From positions 10,991 through 66,078 of the forward strand of contig JADHZB010001198.1 in NCBI GenBank assembly GCA_015657535.1: a stretch of DNA of 55,088 nucleotides. The letters are read 5' to 3'. The position numbers were made by a program, and so were the translations under genes. Source of the stretch: Nephromyces sp. MM_2019. Its lineage: Eukaryota; Apicomplexa; Aconoidasida; Nephromycida. Positions 37,904 to 48,228 of the stretch are shown one piece after another. The notes under the pieces were generated by a model, which saw nothing but the letters and a program-made list of their open reading frames with translations, did no database searches and had not been told where the DNA came from. The stretch's first letter is position 1. Each line of letters begins with the position of its first letter.

Positions 37904-38902
37904 CAAATGCGGGCCACAGAAGGGCTAACTCTAAATGCGGGCAAGAAGGCTCCCAAAATCATGTTTCTAGGCTAAGCAATTTAAATTCTATCTAAACCTC
38001 TATCATAAGCAAGCCCTCTTGTTCGCCTTTTCAGGATGAAATACATTACAGTTATATAGGTTAATTAACGCCACCTCTAGGGATCCCTTTGTGATCACCT
38101 AGAGTTCAACAAGTGCGCTTTTCTGGATTTATCTGCTTTGCTCTCAGAGGCATCAGAGGGCCTTTGGTGGATGTTCCCCTAAAAGTTTTTGTCAATCGCT
38201 AAATGTAAAGATCCCTCTAGCTCTCCTGCAACTTTCTCATCACATATTCATCATGAGTTACTTCGTGCTATGCTTGGCGACATAAGCGTAAAATAATCGC
38301 CTCCAGTAAAAAAAGTCATCATATATTCAATTGCTGACTGAATATATATATATTAGATAAGCTCGAGGTTCACAAGGATCGCCATGTTGCTGGAGTGCGA
38401 GGACTGCTTTCGTCGTTCTTTTTTCCCTTGAGCTACTGGGGAAACTCGCTTCACGTTACAAGAGGCGACAACTGTGCTCAGCGGCATTTCTTCCAGTTAG
38501 TACTACGGCAAAGTTTTATAAATTATGATGCTTTTACACTGTACTCCAGCGTGTCTTCATATTTTCTCTGATAAATCGACAAAAGTGTGATGCTATCCCC
38601 TTTTATCTCGACGTAGCACTCGTATTTAAGAAATGGAAGAATTGCAAAAGCCGAAATAGAAAATTCGACGAATATTGATTTAAGTAATAATCAAACTTTT
38701 TTGCTCCTGGGAAGCTGCTCTATCCAGCTAGAAGCTTCGTCGAGGAGGGCCATGTGCTCGGTAGCCTACCTGAGGGCTAAATTATGTGCTTCGTTTGAGC
38801 TATACTGAGTTACCGGTGTGCATTACATTTTTAAGATAATAGAGATACCCATCCCATGCATTTTCGCAACGTCTTTTCCTGAGCCATTTCTTCTTATTAC
38901 AG

Positions 38903-39755
38903 AAAAATTGTCGTGCTTTTACGCTGACGTACACAGCAGCATAAGTTTCGAAGTGGCTCATCTTGTTCCTTTGCATCTTCCAGCTCGCTTGGTACTAAAG
39001 GCAATCTCGCTGCGTAAAATTGATCTTTGCAGTAAGTGTCCTATTCTTTGAAAATTCTCCTATTGTAGCTACCAGCTCCTCCTATAGTTTTTCTACGATA
39101 AGAGCCACTAATATTACGTGGTAGTGACTTTTTTTCGTTGAAATTATCGTCATGAAAATGGTTTTCTTGATGTCATTTGGGAAGCGATTGTGTGGGATGG
39201 CGCTGGTGTTGTATTGCTTTGGAAAAAGTCTTTTTCAACTTTATTACTCGAGCTTTCCCCTACTGACTTGCAGGCTACCCAATGTCGTCGTGCCCTTCTT
39301 CATCAGAGCATAAGGGTACTGATGAAAATATCTTAGAGGAAGTTTCTGATTATTTCAGAAAGACCGGGTGGATCGTTCACACTGCAGGAACTGATTTTGG
39401 AGCTAATTTATCTCTGTACGAGACTTCTAGGGACTTCTCTCATTCACGGTACTATTGGATATACATCACGCTATTTTTGTGTATTGCTTTTTTTGCGTTT
39501 TTTTGCCTTGTCAAGGAACTTTTCAGTATATTTCTACCCTTTGTATTGAGCTGATATTCTGTTGACTTAAATAGTAGATAGCACCTTCTTGGCGCTACTT
39601 GCGCTTGGCTATCGACACTCGGGCACGGTAGCGGTATTGCTGCCGTAGTGAGTGTAGGAGGGAAAAATAGTGAAATCGTACTTGCAGTTACTGGGATGAG
39701 CTCTAGTTTTAAGCTGAATCCTGCAGATTTTCGTATTAAAATGCAGCCGGTATAG
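38903..39755 (+). CDS. tRNA-splicing endonuclease subunit (SEN2/SEN34 catalytic family), partial, three exons
   Basis: Exons 38903-39013, 39274-39448 and 39632-39755 join in phase (1, then 2). Acceptors are TTCTTCTTATTACAG, CTACTGACTTGCAG and a weaker CACGGTAG; donors are CTGC|GTAAAA and CACG|GTACTA. The joined product contains FRKTGWIVHTAGTDFGANL, matching the family core (RGWVV.SG.KFGADFLLY), then LYETSRDFSHS, in which Tyr and His are separated exactly as in the active-site pair, then IAAVVSVGG and VTGMSSSFK, matching the strand and the R.A.S..K catalytic Lys segment. These enzymes cut introns from pre-tRNA in a four-subunit complex. The usual final beta strand after the Lys is not obvious, so another 3' exon may exist past CCG|GTATAG at 39750. 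An upstream exon ending 38760 (SFVEEGHVL, donor CTCG|GTAGCC, phase 1) would also join in phase. SEN2 versus SEN34 cannot be settled. Confidence 0.55.
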
Positions 39756-41057
39756 TCGTTGTTCTGCTACGATTTAAAAATTGCTGGCTTTCCTAATATT
39801 CGTTTACATTGAAGTTCTAGACAAAGGAACCAAACATTGTATACACAGTATATTCCACATGAGAAGAGAGAATCTGCTTGATGAAACTGGATTCACAGTT
39901 TACTATTGATTTTAACCTGTTTTCCGTTTCATCTTTTGCCTTGGTGATAGCCTCTTTTACTATCAAATTTGAAAAAATCATATTTCATGTCCAGGGTTCA
40001 AAATCTTGTTTGAAGTGAAGCCGTTTTAGACCTTGAGCTCTAAAAGTTGAAACTTACATGAACTCGTTGTAACAAAGAATGAACTTCCTGCTACGTGCTC
40101 TTTGGTGCCTCCAAATATAGCGGACTGCCAAATATGTTCTGATTACTGCAGCTTTCTCGTCTATTTATTGAAGGATACGGACTGCTGGAGGTTAGCTTTT
40201 TTGTGCAGCCCATAAATATGAAAGCATCCCTTGCAAAGTATGAAAATTGGTTGAATTATCAGGTATACCTCACACTGCACTATGTGTGTATATACCATAA
40301 ACTAGGGTGTATTTTAGCAAATTCTACCTCGCATTCACCCTAGAATACCGCCACTTTTGCTTACTGCTCTTTTTGTCGCATTTAGCAAAAGATTAGAATT
40401 GCATTATATGCAAGCTAGTGAATTCACGGCTGGAAATGAAAAGCTATATATATGATAAAAACAAGACCAGGAAATAGATGTATATTTCCAAGGCTTAGGA
40501 AGAAGGTAATTTCTTGCAATTAAATGCGCAGTCTATCGTATGTGGAGGCAACTATGCGTAAATACTCAGACGTTTTTTCGCTCCTTTTTGGGGATGTCTT
40601 TAGAATTTTTTATGTGTTGGGAGGGTGGAATGTCAAAGATTTCCTCTCCCCCCCCTCTCTATTATCCAGCTCTCGCAGGCTTTTAACTCTCCCCTTTAGT
40701 ACTTTCGCGTATTTTCGGAAATTTTTCCAAAATCTTTCTTGTTGGGTTTCTATTGGAATCCGCTAGCAAAACTGCTAGGAAGATTGCGGATAATAATGAA
40801 TAGCGTTTGACTTATTAAACTAATAGGTTCGCTGTGAATGGCTTGATGTGTGCGGTGCGATACTCCAATCCCATCCCTTCTAAAAAGCACTCGGTCATCC
40901 TTTACGACTTTTTTTCTCGTTACTGTTGCTGTGGTATAGTGCTCATATAGTTTTTACAACTACTGTTGTGTTAGCAAGCCCTTTAAGGATTAAAATCTCT
41001 GAGGTTGATACCGTTTTTGCAATACTTTATGAGGCTGCACCTGTCTGTACTCTTTAG
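39756..41057. other. No supported gene; possible exon near 40524
   Basis: AT-rich. An ATG at 40524 (MRSLSYVEATMRKYSD) could begin the gene whose exons appear at 41058-41421, but its donor is not clear. Confidence 0.35.
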
Positions 41058-41421
41058 AGACATAATATCCAAGGTGAGACTTGCCCAAAATGCAGCTAAG
41101 GAGGTACTAATTGTGCTGAAGCAAAGGAAAGAAGATTCTTTTTCTATGAATGAGGAGGAATTTGACCCATCGCTGCCGCAGGAAGCGTTTAATGGGCAAA
41201 ATAAAAAGGTGATCAATTTATTTTTAAGGAATAAAATGTGGGCTGCTCTCTATTTCCTGTGTTTTGATGATGCCTGGCTAATCGTGCTATCATCTAGGGG
41301 AATACTAATTTAATAGCCCATGTCTAGATTCTTGTATGTTGATTTATTGATTTGTATTCTCTATGCTTAGCTTCAGAAGTTCGATTATGTTCTCTGCTCA
41401 TTAACGCTTTATATCATTTGA
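41058..41421 (+). CDS. Candidate two-exon 3' end of an unrecognised plus-strand gene
   Basis: After the acceptor CTGTCTGTACTCTTTAG a frame runs from 41058 to the donor AAAAAG|GTGATC (ends 41208, phase 0). It is helical and charged (KVRLAQNAAKEVLIVLKQRK, then NEEEFDPSLPQEAFNGQNKK). The next strong acceptor (GTATTCTCTATGCTTAGCTTCAG) joins in phase 0 to 41377-41421, encoding KFDYVLCSLTLYII and a stop. Family unknown. The first exon also carries an internal AAG|GTGAGA, so its 5' part is uncertain. Confidence 0.32.
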
Positions 41422-43431
41422 AGATTCTCATCTGAAGAGTTTGTTGCTGGTCAAAATACTTCAGGGATTTCACCTGGTGAATCTCTGCCAAAAGGCTCGC
41501 ACACCTATATGTCCTGCTTGGTTTTCACGTATTCGCTCCATGTATGTTATTTTTGAAAGCTCATGGGATGTGCTAATGCGAATACTGGCTTTTACTAGAT
41601 GTAAGCTATGCGTGTTTTCCTTGTTGCAGAAATACAAAATATTTAAGCTGGGATACTGGATGCCAGAGTAGGGACATTCCGGCGTAACAGCTTTATGCTA
41701 GCCCACACTTGCATCATTGACAGAGCATTTGACAGAGAAACCGCTTATTCAGGAGTCTGTTGTACCTTCGTGTACAGCAGTTATTCTTTTTATTTTGTGG
41801 CATTCTTTGAATTTCACAAACTTGCTGAACTTTTCTCTAAGTCTGGAGATTTTATCTTTGTGTTATTGTTATGTATATACTGCTAGTTTTTCATTTTGAG
41901 ATTTATTACTTTTTACTGCCAAATAAAATCATTTTATGTTGATAATACAATCTTCCGGGATACATCTTTCCGGCTGAGATGTTAGTTCATTTTGGTTCAT
42001 ATCGCTCTAATGTTATGCAATATACATACGCTAGGGTAGTCTTTTTGCAAGAGAAGATTAACTATTGCTTTCGTGCTAGAAAGTACTCTTATTTTTAGAT
42101 TGCACTTTGGGCATTTTTTCTACCTGTGACTAGCCCAGACTTGTAGGTTTTTCTTGAAAGTACTACAAAAATGCATCAAATCTCAACAGAGTCCTGAGAC
42201 TCAAAAAAGGCACCTCACAAGCAAGAGTTTTTATCAGATGTTTGTTGCCTCTTTAGTACAATTGCACTTTTTTGTTAAAGCTTTGGCGTTTTTTTATGAT
42301 TCATCCTCCTTCTCTGTTGCTAGAGCTATGTATTCCCCTGTCTTTAACGTCAAATCCCTCAGACGGTAGCACTTTTCACTGTTTCATGACTTTTTGTGTG
42401 CAGTTAGCTGCTTTTTTTTGCAAATTTTGAAGCTTCTAGTGTTGCAACAAAATTTTGAGTTTTTTGCCTTTTATTCTGTCGTCTTTCTCTGCTGAGTAAA
42501 GTCTTTCTACTTGATAGTGTAACCTTTACAATTCTTTGTTTTTGCTGCTTGAGTTTGACATTTTCGTGCTCATCTAGTTGCCTAGTTTAACTTTTGAATT
42601 ACTTTGTTTTGCTTGTATCTGCTAAATATCTTCCGTAACCTGAAGGATTCTGTGTTTTGCATAATAAGCTTTGTTGCTGGGTGGCATGATGTAATTGCAC
42701 AGTATTGCAAGCACTATGGGGAAAAAAACTAGAATACCGCTTAAAATTGTACCTAACTGGAGTTTTGCGGGCAGGAAACTGTTTTTTAGATGATAGTCGC
42801 ACACTCCAGACGTTTTACCGCAAAGTATTCCTTGTTAACTAGGTTAAATAAAGTAGTTTGTAAAAATATTACTTTTAGGTCACGTTCTTTCACAGAAAAT
42901 ACGCAGTAGTTCCGACTGCTAAAGGCTGTTTACCAGCTCAAAATTTCGATATTAAGCGCTTTGCAACTTAATTTTTATCCCCTGAGGAAGCTGATGTCTG
43001 TGGTTGTGCGCAATCCTTCATACACAGCAAATAAGAGCCAGCTTGAGAAATTTTCTTCCGATAGAAGTCGCTCAGCACTGAAAATTTGTAGCTGCTTCCA
43101 TTTGGAATAGCTTATTTGTTTACTAGCTCACGGTAGAGAGATGTCTCTAGTTGTTTTTTGTGATGCTCAAAACAACTACCTGCAATTTGAGACTGCTGGT
43201 CAGCGTTTAAAAGGTGGGGGAAAAAAGAATCAGGGTTAATGCCTACTTTTTGTTCTTGTTCTTCATCTTCTGGTTCTTCTTCTTTTTCTTGCTTCCACGC
43301 CTAACTTATGGGGAATGCCTCTTTCGCTACGCTGCGGCGTAGATGCTAGAAAAATCTGGGTAGTGCAGAAAAGCTGCTATGCTCTTTTTGTCTCCTCTCA
43401 TGTTTATCTTAATTCCCTAAATTGCATGCAG
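41422..43431. other. No supported gene
   Basis: T-rich sequence with short frames only. A plus-strand frame around 41430-41550 (FVAGQNTSGISPGESLPKGS) is protein-like but has no good acceptor. Confidence 0.35.
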
Positions 43432-43566
43432 CTGCCAAACTAGAGTGTACATTTAATAGATTTTTGTATCCGGTCGCGAAGTTACTAGCTCATGGCTGTC
43501 GAATGCATGTATGCGTTGGAGTGCTTTCAAGCGGAGCAATGAATGGGGGAATGCCCTATGATAAAG
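43432..43566 (+). CDS. Candidate internal exon, plus strand
   Basis: Acceptor CCCTAAATTGCATGCAG and donor GATAAAG|GTGAAG bracket 135 bases with one frame open throughout (acceptor phase 1, donor phase 1). It reads FNRFLYPVAKLLAHGCRMHV then VLSSGAMNGGMPYDK, with an alternating beta/alpha pattern such as seen in vWA-like or Rossmann-like folds. No partner exon is certain; 43635-43668 (KSEYQIIIE) would join in phase after a 69-base intron. Confidence 0.28.
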
Positions 43567-45091
43567 GTGAAGCACGCTTTATAGCGTTGAGCAGGAATTA
43601 CAACATACAAATTTTGCCGCTATTCTTGGCGTTAGCTAAGTCTGAATATCAAATTATAATAGAGGTAGCACAGCGAATGCCTTTATGCAGAACTTCGCGA
43701 ATCTGGCGGGCGCACCCAATGATTTTAGCCATTAGTTTCATTCTAGAGTTCAAGAAAAGCTAGTAGATGATTTGATGATGTCGGTCATTATTTGCTTTTC
43801 CAGACCTACCTGTGGCTGATGGTAGTCCAAGAGCTACACACATTTTTTTGTAAGTAACAAAATACCATTCTCATGAACTGCAACATGTAGGCGAATTTCA
43901 TAGATAACTTGCTAGATAAAATTGGAGAAGGAGTTTAGTTTCGTTTCTACTCAACACCAGCCTAGCCGTAGATAATCGAAGCTTTATAGAGTTACCAAGA
44001 ATAGGTCCCGGGGAGAGGCCAAAATGATCAGGGGGGACCAGAAACTTTCAGAGGAAAAGGGGGGATATTCATATCCTCGATATGTGTTTATTCTGAAACT
44101 ACATACACAATCGCTTTCCAAAGCGGATCTATTAGGTCTCTGGCATATTTCCTTCTCTGATTGCCACAATATTCCTCTTTGTAAAGTCCTTCCTCCTGTG
44201 TATGACTCAAGTTGATCGCATTTCTGTGGGACTCGTACCAAGTTACACAGCAGCGGCTAAAAGTACCACAAGTTGGTAGCACGTCTTCGTTTCTAGTATA
44301 GGTGGAACGTCTGGTTCATTGGGAGAGAGCTGCTAAGATTTGGCATCAATGAAACTCATAAGGTGGTACCGCTGAAATCGCAAAGAAATTACCTTATCTA
44401 CATCAAAAAACAAGTAGAGGGTATTTTTTAATATGCGAGCGTGATGAGGTGGCGCTGTTACATTGGCAGGCTAAGCCAATGCAAACAATCTACTACTTCC
44501 GGTAAGTCTCTGAATGTGACTTGGTAAAATAACAATCTGGTCAGCGACACGAGATTCACCGTTTCACCGCTGCTAGCGACTGTAGAAGTTCCTGCCAACT
44601 TTGGTTGGGAGATACACAAACTTATATAAGTAGTTTGTGAGAGGCACTCTGCTTAAGTCGTTTTCATCGTTAAGATGGTGGTTTTTGCGTTAGTGGATGA
44701 TGACCAGGTGAGTCGGTGATGAGCAGGAGAGTGGATGATAAGGAGGTGAGTGGATGATGAGGATTTTGAGTGGATGGCGAGCAGGTAAATGCAAAATCAA
44801 CTAGCAAATGCACAATGAACGAGCAAATGCATAATCAGCTAGCAAATCAAGGTTCATCCGCTTATTTTCACAGTCTAAGTGGTCCTACTTTCAACTTACC
44901 GACATAGATAGCATAAATGCGTACATATCAATGTATGACATCCAGCATAAGCTAATTCGAAAAATCTGTGAGCTGGTACGTAATAGAGGGACTGGAGCTA
45001 GCAAAAAAGCTTTTATATTAGATGCTGCTTGGGGCAGCAGCTCACCCAGCCAGTCGTTAAATCATGAAAGCCGCAAAAAAACATCAATGTC
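43567..45091. other. No supported gene; small GATGA and GCAAAT repeats at 44700-44840
   Basis: AT-rich. At 44700-44790 the unit GTGGATGATGAG(C/G)AGGTGA repeats about four times, followed by CTAGCAAATGCA(C/T)AAT repeated about four times to 44840. No coding frame is supported. Confidence 0.5.
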
Positions 45092-45390
45092 ATGGACTTA
45101 AAAGCTAAAAATGATTTAGATATTATAATTAAAGTAGCCAGTGAATCAACGCTACAATTCAACATTATGTGCTGCAATTTTGCCTCCGCAAAGAAACCGG
45201 TAAAGTCACCATAAAATTCCTAGTTTACTTCCTCGGCCAGTATGCAGAAAAATTTGCATTCAGCAATGAGGTAGAACAGGTTAATTTATGTGTATACCTT
45301 AATGATGATTCTGGTTACAAAATCTCAGAAGCAGGGTTGTCACCTCTACTGCATGTATGCACTCTGGTTTTTATGGCTATGAGGCTTTAA
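45092..45390 (+). CDS. Candidate coding segment with two competing open frames
   Basis: Frame A starts ATG at 45092 (MDLKAKNDLDIIIKVASEST) and meets a good donor CCG|GTAAAG at 45199. Frame B is open from about 45140 to the stop at 45390 and is equally protein-like (QFCLRKETGKVTIKFLVYFL, then YAEKFAFSNEVEQVNLCVYL). Frame A can be carried into the middle of frame B (YAEKFAFSNE, 45241-45270) by removing 41 bases ending TTTACTTCCTCGGCCAG, which would be an ultrashort intron. I cannot decide between them. No family recognised. Confidence 0.27.
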
Positions 45391-45647
45391 ACAGCGCAGT
45401 CTGATCATTTCTCTACTGATTGAATGAATTGCCTCCAATGGGGTGTGATCGGGAGCTCTAGGAGAGATCTAATAGGCTTCTATTTTACGTTAGGGGTTAT
45501 GTGAAGCTTTCGCAGTATACACAAGTGCATTTGTTTTGCAAGCTTCCCAATCGAGCTGTGGGAAGACAATTTTTTGACTCAAGTTGGTTGAAATTTAGCA
45601 ATTTGTATGTGGCTCCAGCAAAAGCGAGATTTGGGGTGTAGGTTTGC

Positions 45648-45865
45648 CTAGATACTACCTTTTTTTCTTTGAATATTACCAAATCTAGATTCTCTTTTGT
45701 TCTAGAAACTGCCTTTATTCTGAAAAATTTGCTAAATCTAGATTGTCTCCTGTTCTAGAAGCGACCCTTTTTCTTTGAATATTACCAAATCTAGATTCTT
45801 TTTTGTTTTAGAAGCTACCTTTATTTTGCAAAATATGCTAAATCTAGGCTCTCTTTTTTGTGCCG
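45648..45865 (+). repeat. Higher-order tandem repeat: about 60-base units alternating in a 120-base pattern
   Basis: Four copies of a unit ending in CTAAATCTAGATT(C/G)TCT and TGTTCTAGAAGC. Copies 1 and 3 share CTTTGAATATTACC; copies 2 and 4 share TTTATTCTG/TTGCAAAA-TTGC. The alternation means a dimer was duplicated. Confidence 0.75.
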
Positions 45866-46149
45866 GTATGCAAAACATGGCCACATGGCATATCGACGGT
45901 AAAAATGGGCTCCATTGTTTGAGTTAGCTTCCAAGCTGAGAATACAGGAATTCCTTCTCTATTTAGCTGTTATTCCGATGCTTCCATCTCAATTTTCTCT
46001 TAATTAGAAGATTATCTTGGCGTTCTACTGCAAAGCGCCGCACATTGATAATCATCATAGCGTTTTGTGCATGCGTGCGCTGATACAGCACACTTCCTGT
46101 GCCTTGTGCTAGTTTTAAACTTCTTCAAACCATTCCTGAAAGTGGCACT

Positions 46150-46385
46150 TTTCTTCAATGAAAGCCTCTGTTTTTCTTCTTTGATGCGCTATTCAAAGTA
46201 AGGTCTTTTCTTCAGTGAAAACCTCAGTTTTTCATCTTCAATGTGCTCCTCCCAACACCGCGCTTTCTTCAATGAAAGTCTCGTTTTTTTCATCCTCAAA
46301 TTGCTCTTCCCAAAGCTGCGCTTTCTTTTATGAAAATCCCGTGTTTTCCCCTCTTCAAAACCCCCCTCCCAAAGCATTACCTCAT
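46150..46385 (+). repeat. Degenerate tandem repeat, about 55-60-base unit, four copies
   Basis: Each copy carries TTTCTTCAATGAAAGCCTC followed by TTTTTCATCTTCAA and TGCTCCTCCCAAAGC. The reverse strand reads as a Lys-rich repeating frame, which I attribute to the repeat and not to a gene. Confidence 0.7.
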
Positions 46386-47624
46386 TCCAAACCCCCTTTT
46401 TCCCTCTCCAAAATCCCCCCTCTTCTTAAAGTTTACTACCAAATCCACAAAGTAGAAGCTGCTTCTTTCAAAACTTCATACAGAGGCAAGTAAGATAGGA
46501 AAAAGGGGATTTTATGGTGTTAACTCTTCATTCTCTCAGTATATCTCCAATGATTTTCGTATGCTAATCTCTTCAGGTGCTACCATCTTCAGGTACGTTT
46601 CATAGTCCTTCATTTAATTTTGTTTTACGCATAATATCATATGATTCATCGTGCTATCCCCAACTTTTTGTTTTGAAGATTATTTCTCTGCATTAAAATG
46701 CGATTTTCTTCATATCTTTGTAGAGGTTTATGCCGTATATGTGAAGGATTTTTTTGTTTTTGAGATGTGTGTGTGGTGTGTTGCATTTGCGCTCTATTTT
46801 TTCGTCGCTTACTTTACCTGTTGGGTGGAAATGTTGTGTTTTCTCCATGAAGAATATGATTCTTTATGTGTAGAGGACTTTCTATCTTTTATAATACTCT
46901 TTTGAAGATCTTCCTCTTTGAGGTCTATGTAGAGAGTTTTAGGCTTTCTACCGGTAAAACCGGCGCTTTAACTGCCTCAATTAGTTCTTAAACCATCTAA
47001 TGCGGGAATATAAATCACTTTCCAAGAAAATATCTTCATGTGAAGGATTCTGATTGTGTTTAGGGAGCTAGCCTTTACGGTGATGATTCCAGCAGAGAAT
47101 CTGTTTCTTGTGTCTTTGAAAATGTCTTTATGTGCGCAGTTTGGTGCAATTTTTACAAGCGAGTGGTTCTGCGTAGGACGCTGGTTCGTATGTGTGTGAT
47201 GATGTTAGAGCTTATGTGGGTGTGTACGAAGACATAGGAGCTCATACGCATATAATTGTGTGTGTAGATACACAATGTTATACGCACAAATATTTCTGTA
47301 TATATATTTGTGCATACATGTATGCATCCACACACACCCATGCCTTATAACCTTTTCAGAATCTCTTTTTAGTAAGTTTATCCTCACTAGTACTTACTCT
47401 GCAGGCTAGCCTATTATTTCATGGCTATTTCGCTGTGTATGTATTTCTCAGGAGAGGAGCTTATTTTCTTAGATAAGTAAGGCAAGATGATGAAAAAGTT
47501 GTTGAGAACCTTCTTCTCGATTGTACTATTGGATAGAAGCTCTTGAGATAAGCCTTTTTCTTTGGAGTTTTTACAGGGAAATTCATCAGGTTAATTAGTA
47601 CTCTTATTGGTGATGCTACTTTAG

Positions 47625-47890
47625 AGAGAGGGAGATTTAGAAAAGGAGTGGAGATAGAGACCTAGAGAGAGATATAGAGAGGGAGAGTTAGAGTGAGAAA
47701 AGATTAGGCAGAAAGGATTAGAGAGAGATCTAAAGAGGTAGAGATCTAGGGAGAGAAAGTTAGATATTTATAAATATAGAGTTAAAGATAGAGATCTAGA
47801 GAGAGAGAATTAAAAAAAGAGATAATTAGAGGGAATTAAAGCGAGATACTAAGAGAGCTAAAAGCCGAGAGATAACTCTAGAGACTGTAG
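47625..47890 (+). repeat. GAGA-type polypurine tract
   Basis: Imperfect GAGAGAGATCTAGAGAGAGA-like sequence for about 260 bases, interrupted by TTA. Confidence 0.75.
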
Positions 47891-48228
47891 TTTAAAGTTG
47901 GAAAGTGACACACACCCGTATAAAAAGCTTTAAATCTATCAAGCTCTCGGTCTTTATCTATCAATTCTTCCCCCAGTATTTTTTCTGTTTCCCTCACTTT
48001 CTCTCTCCTTCACCAACCACTCCATTGTACTCTATTTCCACCTTCTTCTAAACGTTTCCTTTGAAGAATTTCTTCCTCATATAGACACTGATAGATAGCA
48101 GAAGCTGCGCATTTTACGATGCTATTATCCTCCAATACATCGTGTGTTTGTTTGTAGTCACCCCTTGGGAACTCTCTCTTGAGAAGCTTCATTCTCTCAC
48201 TCTTTTTCTTTGCACACAGAACCTCAGA

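Larger units (their letters stand above)
45391..48228. other. Repeat-rich region upstream of UTP11, no gene seen
   Basis: Contains three separate repeat arrays (listed individually) and GT/TA-rich sequence at 47180-47340. The segment before 48229 is pyrimidine-rich and ends in TTTCTTTGCACACAG, which could be the acceptor of a 5' UTR intron for the UTP11 gene. Confidence 0.5.

Noticed and set aside
43567..43763. Extension of the 43.4-kb ORF to 43763 as coding
   Set aside because: A good donor ends the exon at 43566, and two other frames beyond it look equally protein-like (for example GSTANAFMQNFANLAG), so the single-frame reading is not trusted.
46189..46377. Lys/Arg-rich minus-strand ORF with repeated motifs
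   Set aside because: The repetition follows the 55-60-base DNA repeat, and the plus strand is open as well; no gene signals.
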